A DNA stretch of 8,705 bases from Melioribacteraceae bacterium (GTDB taxonomy: Bacteria > Bacteroidota > Ignavibacteria > Ignavibacteriales > Melioribacteraceae). The position numbers and the translations under genes were made by a program. Position 1 is the stretch's first letter. Every line of letters begins with the position of its first letter. The DNA is taken from NCBI GenBank assembly GCA_026983755.1, contig JALSTL010000155.1, forward strand, positions 1 through 8,705, in the 5' to 3' direction. Positions 1 through 6,425 of this stretch are shown here, one piece after another. The notes under the pieces were generated by a model. That model ran no database searches. It worked only from the letters and a program-made list of their open reading frames with translations, and was not told where the DNA came from.

Positions 1-504
1 AGGATAGACCATTTTTTCTTTTACATACTTTCTTATTTCGTTAGCGGATTTGCTGCCTGAAATTGTATAAGTAATAAATCCTTGAAGTTCCTGCAAGTCT
101 TCGGGAATATAAGGAGATATTCTCGGCGGCGATACACCGAAAGGCAAATCGTTTTTGATTGATGCGAGTCTTTCGTTAATTTCAATTCTAATAAAATCCA
201 TATCAACCGAAGGGTAAAATTCCAAACTAACTTTTGAGATTCCTTCGGAAGAACGGGAAGATATTTTTTTTACTCCTTTTATTCCCGCTAATTGAGATTC
301 TATCGGTGATGTTAAATATGCTTCAATTACTTCCGGTGAAACTCCGTTCCAGCTTGTTGTTACGGTTAATTTTGGAAATTCCGCATGAGGTGATAATTCA
401 AGAGGAAGATTATAGACTGATATTAAACCCAATATAACAACAGATATGAAAACCATACTTACCGTTACAGGTCGGGATAAAAATATGTAAAAAATCTTTT
501 TCAT
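1..504 (-). CDS. RND efflux permease B, N-terminal part (runs off window)
   Basis: This is the first 168 codons of an inner-membrane proton-driven RND permease; the frame is open to the window edge. The ATG at 504 gives a short cytoplasmic start with the family motif SRPVTVSMVF (residues 10-19), a first membrane segment at about 13-32, and the periplasmic porter sequence PHAEFPKLTVTTSWNGVSPE. The later stretch GIKGVKKISSRSSEGIS is also typical of the hydrophobe/amphiphile (HAE) type RND family. At residues 143-165 (FITYTISGSKSANEIRKYV) it shows the normal short loop between a porter strand and the next helix, exactly where permease A carries an insertion. It lies 351 nt beyond the S23-like gene and has no visible Shine-Dalgarno; its leader contains heptamer repeats. 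It probably shares the adaptor encoded upstream (inference). Substrate cannot be predicted. Confidence 0.93.
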   Translation of the reverse strand, partial: MKKIFYIFLSRPVTVSMVFISVVILGLISVYNLPLELSPHAEFPKLTVTTSWNGVSPEVIEAYLTSPIESQLAGIKGVKKISSRSSEGISKVSLEFYPSVDMDFIRIEINERLASIKNDLPFGVSPPRISPYIPEDLQELQGFITYTISGSKSANEIRKYVKEKMVYP

Positions 505-512
505 ATTGAATT

Positions 513-533
513 TGGAAATTAGATCTTAGAATT
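513..533 (-). repeat. three heptamer units in leader of permease B
   Basis: Read on the minus strand, the units are TTCTAAG, ATCTAAT and TTCCAAA. They are in 7-bp register and end 8 bp before the permease B start codon. The first two have the same TCTAA core as the larger arrays at 826-862 and 1247-1337, but here the repeat is inverted relative to those. Three units alone would be weak evidence; the shared core and the position make it a credible outlying copy. Confidence 0.6.
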
Positions 534-605
534 TGGTATTGTATATACTAATCCAACGGCTACTAATTGTAATTAATTATTTATAATAACTCAGAAATAT
601 ATAAA

Positions 606-703
606 AACCCAATCTCACCACGCCATACAACAGACAGGCAAAGCACAACCTCCTCTATATCAGAGGATAGCTCCCTTTTTGTAAAGAGAGGGTTGGGTGG
701 GTT
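606..703. repeat. imperfect inverted-repeat element, possible dispersed repeat
   Basis: A 98-bp stretch that is richer in C and G than its surroundings. It has 6-bp outer inverted ends (AACCCA at 606-611, TGGGTT at 698-703) and two internal hairpins. The first is TCCTCT, loop ATATC, AGAGGA (651-667). The second is CTCCCTTT, loop TTGT, AAAGAGAG (671-690), with one mismatch. A longer pairing of AACCTCCTCT (647-656) with AGAGAGGGTT (685-694) is also possible. No open frame fits it. The look is that of a small non-coding dispersed element, but its copy number elsewhere in the genome is unknown. It lies within the 351-bp gap between the S23-like gene and permease B. Confidence 0.45.
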
Positions 704-825
704 AAGAAACACTATCTGCTTATTACTGCCTGTTTAATAGAATTAGTTTGTATTTGAATAATAAAGGTTTTTATTTTAATAAATTATCTCCGGCATAATT
801 GTATTATTTTCATATTCCTTTCCCA

Positions 826-862
826 TTCTACCTTCTAAGTTCTAATTTCTAAGTTCTAACTT
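826..862 (+). repeat. TTCTAAN heptamer array, 3' side of S23-like gene
   Basis: Four exact-register units start at 833, 840, 847 and 854 (seventh bases G, T, G, C). A diverged unit TTCTACC (826-832) precedes them and a partial TTC follows. The core TCTAA is unchanged in all four. Orientation matches the larger array at 1247-1337, so the two are direct repeats flanking the S23-like gene. The array overlaps the end of that gene: its TAG stop (856-858 on the complement) is inside the last unit. Confidence 0.85.
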
Positions 863-1209
863 CTTTTACTATTCATAGTTTTTAAAGTACTAACAAAAAT
901 CGCCGTTAATTCGTCTGCTTCTTTTAATAATCTTTCAATGATAACAGTATCAATCCAATTTTTAGTTTTTATTATTTCTAACCAAAATAAAGTTTCATCA
1001 GCTTCTTCCAAAACAATATTTACTTTTGCAATAAACTCTTTATCACTTCTAGCTCTTTTTGCAGCTTTATAATTTGCACCGACCAAAGTTCCGCACTTTA
1101 ACAATTGATATGAAATAACATTTGTAGCATTATTCTTTGGTAATAATTCAACTAAATCAATAATATCAATTGCAAAACCGAAAGTTCTTTTCTTCAAATC
1201 ATAGTTCAT
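856..1209 (-). CDS. S23/23S-rRNA-IVP-like four-helix-bundle protein
   Basis: A 117-residue protein of the family first described as proteins encoded in 23S rRNA intervening sequences (IVP, or S23, family); the related Avd protein of diversity-generating retroelements has the same fold. Diagnostic motifs are GANYKAAKRARS (residues 44-55) and EEADETLFWLE (68-78), with helices predicted across the whole length. Length is normal for the family. The cellular role of stand-alone members is not established. Start is the ATG at 1209, supported by a strong GGAGGT six bases upstream, the only clear Shine-Dalgarno in the window. The final Lys-Arg-Ser and the stop are encoded where the gene runs into the heptamer array. 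The gene sits between the adaptor and permease B of an efflux locus to which it has no obvious functional tie, and it is bracketed by direct heptamer arrays, which suggests insertion as a cassette. No rRNA is nearby. Confidence 0.9.
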   Translation of the reverse strand: MNYDLKKRTFGFAIDIIDLVELLPKNNATNVISYQLLKCGTLVGANYKAAKRARSDKEFIAKVNIVLEEADETLFWLEIIKTKNWIDTVIIERLLKEADELTAIFVSTLKTMNSKRS

Positions 1210-1215
1210 CTGACT

Positions 1216-1221
1216 ACCTCC
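1216..1221 (-). promoter_or_regulatory. strong Shine-Dalgarno of S23-like gene
   Basis: The complement reads GGAGGT, six bases before the ATG at 1209. None of the other complete genes in the window has a comparable site, which is typical of Bacteroidota-like leaders. It fixes the start of the S23-like gene and hints that the gene carries its own translation signal. Confidence 0.75.
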
Positions 1222-1246
1222 AAATTTTTAATTTATACATTTTCTC

Positions 1247-1337
1247 TTCTAATTTCTAAAATCTAAATTCTAAGCTCTAAATTCTAATTTCTAAATTCTA
1301 AGATCTAAGTTCTAAGATCTAAGTTCTAATTTCTAAC
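1247..1337 (+). repeat. 13-unit TTCTAAN heptamer array, 5' side of S23-like gene
   Basis: Ninety-one bases made of exactly 13 units of 7 bp with no slip in register. Positions 2-6 (TCTAA) are identical in all 13. Variation is only at position 1 (mostly T; A three times, C once) and position 7 (in order T, A, A, G, A, T, A, G, G, G, G, T, C). The array fills the space between the S23-like gene and the adaptor gene and overlaps the adaptor's end: the adaptor's last Arg-Asn and TAG stop (1326-1328) are encoded by its last two units. On the minus strand the unit reads NTTAGAA, which puts a TAG in every frame within three units, so a run of unchanged units cannot be translated through. Confidence 0.95.
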
Positions 1338-2540
1338 CTTAACCTTCGCATCGTGTGCCAGATTAAACTGTCCTTTAACAATCACATTATCACCGGCATT
1401 TACTCCTTTTAATATTTCAATGTACTTGTCGTTTTGTTCACCAATATCAACATACTTCCATTTGGCAAGACTATCTTCAACCGTAAAAACAAGATTTCTT
1501 TTATCACGTACCAGCAACGCTTCTTTAGGTATTAAGATTCTGTTATGTAATCTTTTAACTTCAATATTCGCATTTGCGTACATTCCGGGTTTAATTCTTT
1601 TATCCTTATTTTTAATTCGAATAACAACAGTGCCTGTCTTTGTATCGGGATTAACATAAGGACTAACAAAAATTACCTTCCCGAAATATTCTTTACCGGG
1701 TATAGCATTTATTTTTATACTTACAATATTGCCTACTTTTATTTTGTCTATTTCATCTTCAAGAACATTTACGTATAGTCTTAGATTATATATATCAAAT
1801 AATTTAAATAACTTGGAATTAGCAGTTATATGTTGACCGACAACCAAATTAAAATCACCAATTACTCCGCTAAAAGGAGCTTTAATTTCCGTGTATGATA
1901 AATTTAGTTTAGCTCTATCAAACATATTAATTGCACGCGAATAACCGCTTTTATTAAGGATCAAATCATTTCGCTTGGCACCGGTAAAAATTAGTTTCAT
2001 ATCAAGATCATTTTTTCTTTTGTTATATTCACTTTCGGAAATATTACCATCCTTAAATTTTTTTTCCAAAAGAATAATTTCATTTTCAATTCTTTCAGCT
2101 TTTTTGTTTTTTATTGTATCGCTCGGAGCTTCTTTAGTTAAAAAACCGTATTCAACTTTAGCTTCTATAAGTTTATCCTGTGCCTCTTTTACCGCAATAA
2201 CTTGTTCTCTGTCATCTAATTTTATAAGCAGGTCATTTTTATTAACATACTTCCCTTCATAAATATTTATCTTTTCTATAATACCTTTTATGTTGGAAAC
2301 AACATCCAATTCTTTATCTGCTTTTACCGTTCCGTTTGCAGAAATTTTTTCTATTAAATCTCCTTCTATAACTTTGGAAGTTTTTACATTAAAAATAATT
2401 TCGTCAAGTTTGCCATAATCCATACTTACATTTTTAAATTCTTTTTTGTCCTTGTTACTTGTAGGAATGAACGAATATGCAATTATTCCCAATACAATAA
2501 TTACCAAAGCCGTTACAACGTATTTTAATTTGATTTTCAT
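1326..2540 (-). CDS. RND efflux periplasmic adaptor (membrane fusion protein, HlyD type)
   Basis: A 404-residue adaptor that links an inner-membrane RND permease to an outer-membrane channel. An N-terminal membrane anchor lies at about 7-24 with no lipobox. The first half of the lipoyl-like domain is at about 70-110 (SNIKGIIEKINIYEGKYV, then LIKLDD). A charged helical hairpin spans about 112-212, and the second lipoyl half is LSYTEIKAPFSGVIGDF (214-230). The beta-barrel domain (about 250-330) includes KPGMYANANIEV. A membrane-proximal domain begins near ILIPKEALLV and continues to GDNVIVKGQFNLAHDAKV. The length is usual. Start is the ATG at 2540; there is no clear Shine-Dalgarno. It follows permease A by 317 nt and precedes permease B beyond the S23-like gene. 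The stop codon lies inside the heptamer array, so the original 3' end may have been altered. Confidence 0.95.
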   Translation of the reverse strand: MKIKLKYVVTALVIIVLGIIAYSFIPTSNKDKKEFKNVSMDYGKLDEIIFNVKTSKVIEGDLIEKISANGTVKADKELDVVSNIKGIIEKINIYEGKYVNKNDLLIKLDDREQVIAVKEAQDKLIEAKVEYGFLTKEAPSDTIKNKKAERIENEIILLEKKFKDGNISESEYNKRKNDLDMKLIFTGAKRNDLILNKSGYSRAINMFDRAKLNLSYTEIKAPFSGVIGDFNLVVGQHITANSKLFKLFDIYNLRLYVNVLEDEIDKIKVGNIVSIKINAIPGKEYFGKVIFVSPYVNPDTKTGTVVIRIKNKDKRIKPGMYANANIEVKRLHNRILIPKEALLVRDKRNLVFTVEDSLAKWKYVDIGEQNDKYIEILKGVNAGDNVIVKGQFNLAHDAKVKVRN

Positions 2541-2602
2541 TTTAATTTTCTATTATTTTTGTTTTTAATATTTAAGTTTTAATGATATAGTGTCATAAAT
2601 GA

Positions 2603-2783
2603 AATATCTTATAATATGCTATTTATCATATTTGCAGACTGGAAAGTCTGCGGTACTTATTACAGATTTTTCAGTTTGTGTTTTTAATAGTTTTACGACA
2701 TCACACATGGCATTAGTTCCTAATTTGGTTTTTGGTAAACAAAATTAACTTCCGACTATTTTAGTTCTACATTATAAGATATT
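2603..2783. repeat. 13-bp perfect inverted repeat pair enclosing 155 bp
   Basis: AATATCTTATAAT at 2603-2615 and its exact complement ATTATAAGATATT at 2771-2783 enclose a non-coding segment carrying the hairpin at 2634-2651. It lies in the 317-bp gap between permease A and the adaptor. No open frame of note and no clear target-site duplication are visible. It could be a small non-autonomous element or a chance pairing in AT-rich DNA. Confidence 0.35.
2634..2651. repeat. strong 7-bp-stem hairpin, GCAGACT/AGTCTGC
   Basis: A perfect inverted repeat with a GGAA loop, followed by CGGTAC. It is more GC-rich than the surrounding intergenic DNA. With no T-run directly after it on either strand it is not a convincing terminator. 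It could be an mRNA processing or stability structure between permease A and the adaptor, or part of a dispersed repeat. Confidence 0.55.
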
Positions 2784-2801
2784 ATTTTTTTAGCATATTT
2801 T

Positions 2802-2836
2802 TAACACACCCCTAACTCCCCTCTCAAGTGAGTTTT
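2802..2836. repeat. C-rich repeat-like stretch after permease A
   Basis: A run with CACCCCTAACTCCCCTCTC and a short CTCA-AG-TGAG pairing stands out from the AT-rich gap. It resembles the C-rich intergenic repeats often seen in this bacterial group and has a composition like the element at 606-703. That it belongs to a repeat family is an inference. Confidence 0.3.
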
Positions 2837-2857
2837 AATTTTAATAATCCTACATAA

Positions 2858-5800
2858 TTAAAAATCGTTTTTAATTTTCTTTCTTGACCATTTTTCCATA
2901 TAAGAATAAAATACGGGAATAATAATTAAAGTTAATAATGTTGAAGTTACCAAACCACCGGCAATTGCAATTGATAATGATTTTCTTAATTGAGCTCCCG
3001 CACCTAAACCTAAAATCATAGGAACAAGTCCGAATATTGTTGTTAATGACGTCATCACAATCGGACGGAATCTGTCTTTACCGGCTTGAATAATAGCTTC
3101 CCGTAGAGAATGACCTTCCATTCTTTTTCTCATTATAAATTCCACTTTTACAACCGCATCGTTATTTGCAATACCGATTAAAATAATTAAACCTATTAAC
3201 GAAATTACGTTTATACTTTGACCCAATAAAAACAAGGCAAGAATACCGCCTATAAGTCCCATAGGAACGGATAAAATAATAATAAACGGAAATAGAAACG
3301 ATTCAAATTCCATTGCCAAAACCATATACATTAAAAATATCGAAATTAAAAGTGAAATATACAAGTTGGAAAAAGAAGAGCGTATTTCCTCATTAGCACC
3401 GCCGATTGTTATTGTCTGCCCGGCGGTTTTCGGCAAAGAGCTTTCAACTTTTTTAAGTTTTGCAACGGCATTATCCAAATTGATATTATTTATATCCGCA
3501 TAAAGAAAAACGGTTCTTGTCTGGTTCTCGTGCCATATTTCATTGTAGCTTTCGGTAAATTTATAATCTATTACATCTTTAACAAGCAATTCTTTACCGT
3601 TCAGCTTTATATATCCGTTTAGTATATTTTGAATATTATTCCTATAATTTTCCGGCGTTCTTAAAACAATATTAATTTTTTTATCGAAATCGGAAAAAGA
3701 AGTAGCTTTCATTCCTTTAACCAAATATACAATTCGCCCGGCAACGTCCGAAACGTTTACACCATGCGAAGCACATTTTGCTCTATTAATAGTTATAATA
3801 TATTCGGGAGTTCCCTTCTCAACGCCTAATCTAAAATCGGATATACCTTTGGTCTTTTCCGTTTTTACTTTTTTAAGGAACAGTCCTGCAGTTTTATAAG
3901 CCGCCGCCAAATTTTTATTTTTAATCTTTATTACTATATCGTTTTCAGTGGGATTAATTAATTCCGAATATGTTGTTTTTACTTCTTTAAATGAATATTT
4001 TGTTCTACCGAGATTTTTAAAAATCCCCGCTAACTTTTCCTTTACATCATAATAATTTTTATACGAATCCAACTTAACTATCATATTTGTTTTATTAATA
4101 TCCATTTGATTTTTATTTAGGAAATCAAATTCGTTAACCCTTCCAATATTCGAGACGACATCGGTAACATGATTTAATCTTAAAACAGCACGTTCAATTT
4201 TGGAAGTTAACTGTGCGTTACCTTTAAGCGAAGTTCCTTTGGGATAATCCAATTCAATAATAAATTCACTTTGAGGCGCCGGCGGAATAAATTCTTTTTT
4301 CATTTCTATAGCAGCAAATATTGCCATAATTAGTAAAACCAAAGTAACCGTAAGTACTTTTTTCCGGTTATCCAAAGACCATTCCAGCAATCTTTCATAA
4401 ATATCCATAAAACGATTTAACCATCCGTTTACAACATTAAAAAACTTACCGAATATCTTGTTAAACAATTCCGATATAAAAAGAGATAATTTAACCGTAA
4501 GCAATAAAACGGATTTTACAACTGCTATAAACGGAAATTTAATCCAGAATAATATTTTATATATTATTGATTTGCTTTTATAATATTTAAGTTTAATGTA
4601 ATCTTTATTATATTCTTCTTTATTCGCAAAATTAAATTTTTGTCGTCTTGATGCAAGCATGGGAATTAATGTAATGGAAGCAACAATGGAAGCGCTTAAT
4701 GAAAATATAATTGCATACGATTGGTCTTCAAACAATTCACCGGCAATTCCTTTAATAAATAACAAAGGAACAAATACCGCCAATGTTGTTAAAGTTGATG
4801 CTACAATCGGCATGGTTACTTCTTCGGTACCGGTTAATGCCGCACGGTGCAGAGGCATACCGGAATCGTTATGCCGGACAATATTTTCAAGAACAATTAT
4901 TGCATTATCTAAAAGCATTCCTATACCAACAGCAACACCGCCGAGTGAGATTATGTTGAAACTAATTTTAAATAAGAACATCAGCAGAACGGTAAGCACA
5001 AGCGATGCGGGAATTGTTATAGAGATAATAAAAATATTCCGGATACTGCCGAGAAAAAAGAAAAGAACGATAACAGCGAGAATACCGCCGTAAAAAATAG
5101 ACTGCTTAACATTTGCAATTGAATTTTGAATAAACTTCGATTGGTCCGTAACTACGGTTAAATTATATTCGGGATATTCTTTTCTTAATGTAATTAAAGT
5201 TTCTTTTACGTTTTTAGCAACAGACACTGTATTTGCGTCCGGCTCTTTGAAAATTAAAAGTCCTACGGTTTCCTTGCCGTTTAAGCGTGTTAAACCTTTA
5301 CGGTCTTTAAAATTTTCTTTTACATCGGCAATATCATTAAGATAAATAACATTGCCGGATTTATTTGTTTTAACAATTGTATTTTTAATATCGTCAATAT
5401 TTCCAAATTCACCTATTGTTCTAAGCGAATACCGGAAAAGCCCTTTCATTATTGAGCCTGAAGGCATATTTATATTAGCCGCTTTTAATGCATTTTCAAT
5501 TTCTTTGAATGAAATATTATAAGCAATTAACTTTTCAGGTTTTACGGTTACCAATATTTCCCTTTCAAGACCTCCGGTAACCACAGCTTGCGCCACGCCG
5601 TCCAATTGTTCAAGTCTTCTTCTGAATAAAACTCTTCCAGCTTCTTTCAAATCGATTAAACGCTTAATTACATGATAAGGAGAATCATGTGTTACAAACC
5701 GGTTATAAATTTCAAAAAAATTCTTGGTTCGTTGTTCTGCATTCGTCGTTCTCCGTTCGCTTGTTCTGATTTCATTTGTTCTGAGTTCACTTGTTCTGAG

Positions 5801-6295
5801 TTCTTTGCTCTCCCTTCTAAGTTCTAAATTCTGAGTTCTAAGTTCTGAATTCTGACTTCTATAAGCCAAAACCAGACTCATAATAGGAGAAGCCGAAGGA
5901 TCGGATTTTACAATTGTGGGGCGACCGACTTCCCGCGGTAATACAAAACGAATATTATCCAGCTTTTCCCGCATGGCAAGCATAGCCATATTCATATCGG
6001 TTCCCCAAATAAAATCCACCGAAATAACGGAAATGCCTTCTTTTGAAACCGAAGTAATTTTCTTAACTCCGGTAACCGTTCCAACTGCAGATTCCAACGG
6101 TTCTGTTACAAGTTTTTCCACTTCTTCGGGACTTGCATTCGGGTAAGTTGTTTGAACCAAAAGATGCGGTAAGTTAACATTTGGAAGTAAGTCAACACCA
6201 ATACGACTGAATGCATAAATACCGAGAAACGCAATGCCCAAATAGAACATTGTTATTGTAACCGGGCGTTTTATTGATAGTGACGGCAGCGACAA
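2858..6295 (-). CDS. RND efflux permease A with heptamer-derived insertion
   Basis: A full-length 1145-residue RND permease of the HAE type, longer than the usual 1020-1050. Start is TTG at 6295, giving LSIKRPVTITM just after the start; no in-frame ATG lies between the upstream TAA and this point, and the next Met would cut the first membrane segment. The order is: membrane segment 1 (about 11-31), porter domain, segments 2-6 (about 395-545), an enlarged cytoplasmic linker (about 550-640), segment 7, second porter domain, and segments 8-12 (about 975-1130). Segment 4 reads GIGMLLDNAIIVLEN, so the AcrB Asp-Asp pair is Asp-Asn. Segment 10 reads LIGIANNDAVVKVEF, with Asn where AcrB has the proton-relay Lys. 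This pairing also occurs in other RND branches and need not mean loss of function. Residues about 146-192 are a heptamer-derived insertion in a periplasmic porter loop. The adaptor follows by 317 nt. Substrate unknown. Confidence 0.95.
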   Translation of the reverse strand: MSLPSLSIKRPVTITMFYLGIAFLGIYAFSRIGVDLLPNVNLPHLLVQTTYPNASPEEVEKLVTEPLESAVGTVTGVKKITSVSKEGISVISVDFIWGTDMNMAMLAMREKLDNIRFVLPREVGRPTIVKSDPSASPIMSLVLAYRSQNSELRTQNLELRRESKELRTSELRTNEIRTSERRTTNAEQRTKNFFEIYNRFVTHDSPYHVIKRLIDLKEAGRVLFRRRLEQLDGVAQAVVTGGLEREILVTVKPEKLIAYNISFKEIENALKAANINMPSGSIMKGLFRYSLRTIGEFGNIDDIKNTIVKTNKSGNVIYLNDIADVKENFKDRKGLTRLNGKETVGLLIFKEPDANTVSVAKNVKETLITLRKEYPEYNLTVVTDQSKFIQNSIANVKQSIFYGGILAVIVLFFFLGSIRNIFIISITIPASLVLTVLLMFLFKISFNIISLGGVAVGIGMLLDNAIIVLENIVRHNDSGMPLHRAALTGTEEVTMPIVASTLTTLAVFVPLLFIKGIAGELFEDQSYAIIFSLSASIVASITLIPMLASRRQKFNFANKEEYNKDYIKLKYYKSKSIIYKILFWIKFPFIAVVKSVLLLTVKLSLFISELFNKIFGKFFNVVNGWLNRFMDIYERLLEWSLDNRKKVLTVTLVLLIMAIFAAIEMKKEFIPPAPQSEFIIELDYPKGTSLKGNAQLTSKIERAVLRLNHVTDVVSNIGRVNEFDFLNKNQMDINKTNMIVKLDSYKNYYDVKEKLAGIFKNLGRTKYSFKEVKTTYSELINPTENDIVIKIKNKNLAAAYKTAGLFLKKVKTEKTKGISDFRLGVEKGTPEYIITINRAKCASHGVNVSDVAGRIVYLVKGMKATSFSDFDKKINIVLRTPENYRNNIQNILNGYIKLNGKELLVKDVIDYKFTESYNEIWHENQTRTVFLYADINNINLDNAVAKLKKVESSLPKTAGQTITIGGANEEIRSSFSNLYISLLISIFLMYMVLAMEFESFLFPFIIILSVPMGLIGGILALFLLGQSINVISLIGLIILIGIANNDAVVKVEFIMRKRMEGHSLREAIIQAGKDRFRPIVMTSLTTIFGLVPMILGLGAGAQLRKSLSIAIAGGLVTSTLLTLIIIPVFYSYMEKWSRKKIKNDF
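5720..5860 (+). repeat. heptamer-derived in-frame insertion inside permease A
   Basis: The core at 5815-5860 is six exact-register 7-bp units (TTCTAAG, TTCTAAA, TTCTGAG, TTCTAAG, TTCTGAA, TTCTGAC) plus TTCT. From 5724 to 5814 are decayed units recognisable by recurring GTTCTGAG-like pieces. Orientation is the same as at 826-862 and 1247-1337. On the minus strand it encodes about residues 146-192 of permease A, beginning SQNSELRTQNLELR, with ELRT recurring. Permease B has a loop of only about five residues at the same place. The units standing where a TAG would be in frame all lack it. The 20 or so residues after it, up to about 213, also look extra but show no heptamer pattern. Confidence 0.88.
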
Positions 6296-6341
6296 ATTGA
6301 TTTCAAGTAATAGTTTTTAATTAAAGAATTTACAAAATAAT

Positions 6342-6358
6342 ATCTTTTTAATAAAGAT
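6342..6358 (-). terminator. possible weak terminator after thioredoxin-like gene
   Basis: ATCTTT, loop of five, AAAGAT, followed on the minus strand by ATTATTTT. It lies 68 nt beyond the end of the thioredoxin-like gene and 47 nt before permease A. The stem is short and A/T-only at its centre, so it may be chance. The remainder of the 130-bp gap shows nothing recognisable. Confidence 0.25.
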
Positions 6359-6425
6359 GTTTTAGGAGTGAAAATGTTGCTTAAATAAACATTAGTTCAT
6401 AAAATACTTTATAAATATCCCGTGT

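Noticed and set aside
856..1209. Intervening sequence within 23S rRNA
   Set aside because: Protein-coding efflux genes flank the S23-like gene; there is no rRNA sequence in the window.
1247..1337. CRISPR array
   Set aside because: Units are 7 bp in direct tandem with no spacers, and no cas genes are present.
826..1337. Diversity-generating retroelement, because the S23-like protein shares a fold with Avd
   Set aside because: No reverse transcriptase, template repeat or variable repeat is visible. The heptamers are not A-to-N variants of a longer template.
2634..2651. Rho-independent terminator between permease A and adaptor
   Set aside because: The stem is good but no T-run follows on either strand, so a terminator is not supported.
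4659..5093. Plus-strand open frame of 144 codons
   Set aside because: It is antisense to the membrane and porter region of permease A, whose family motifs are clear, and its product shows no domain-like features. Shorter plus-strand frames at 234, 1420, 1975, 5916 and 7747 are rejected for the same reason.
2858..6295. Permease A as a pseudogene because of the TTG start, the insertion and the Asp-to-Asn change
   Set aside because: The frame is intact over 1145 codons, the insertion avoids stops, and Asp-Asn relay variants occur in other RND branches.
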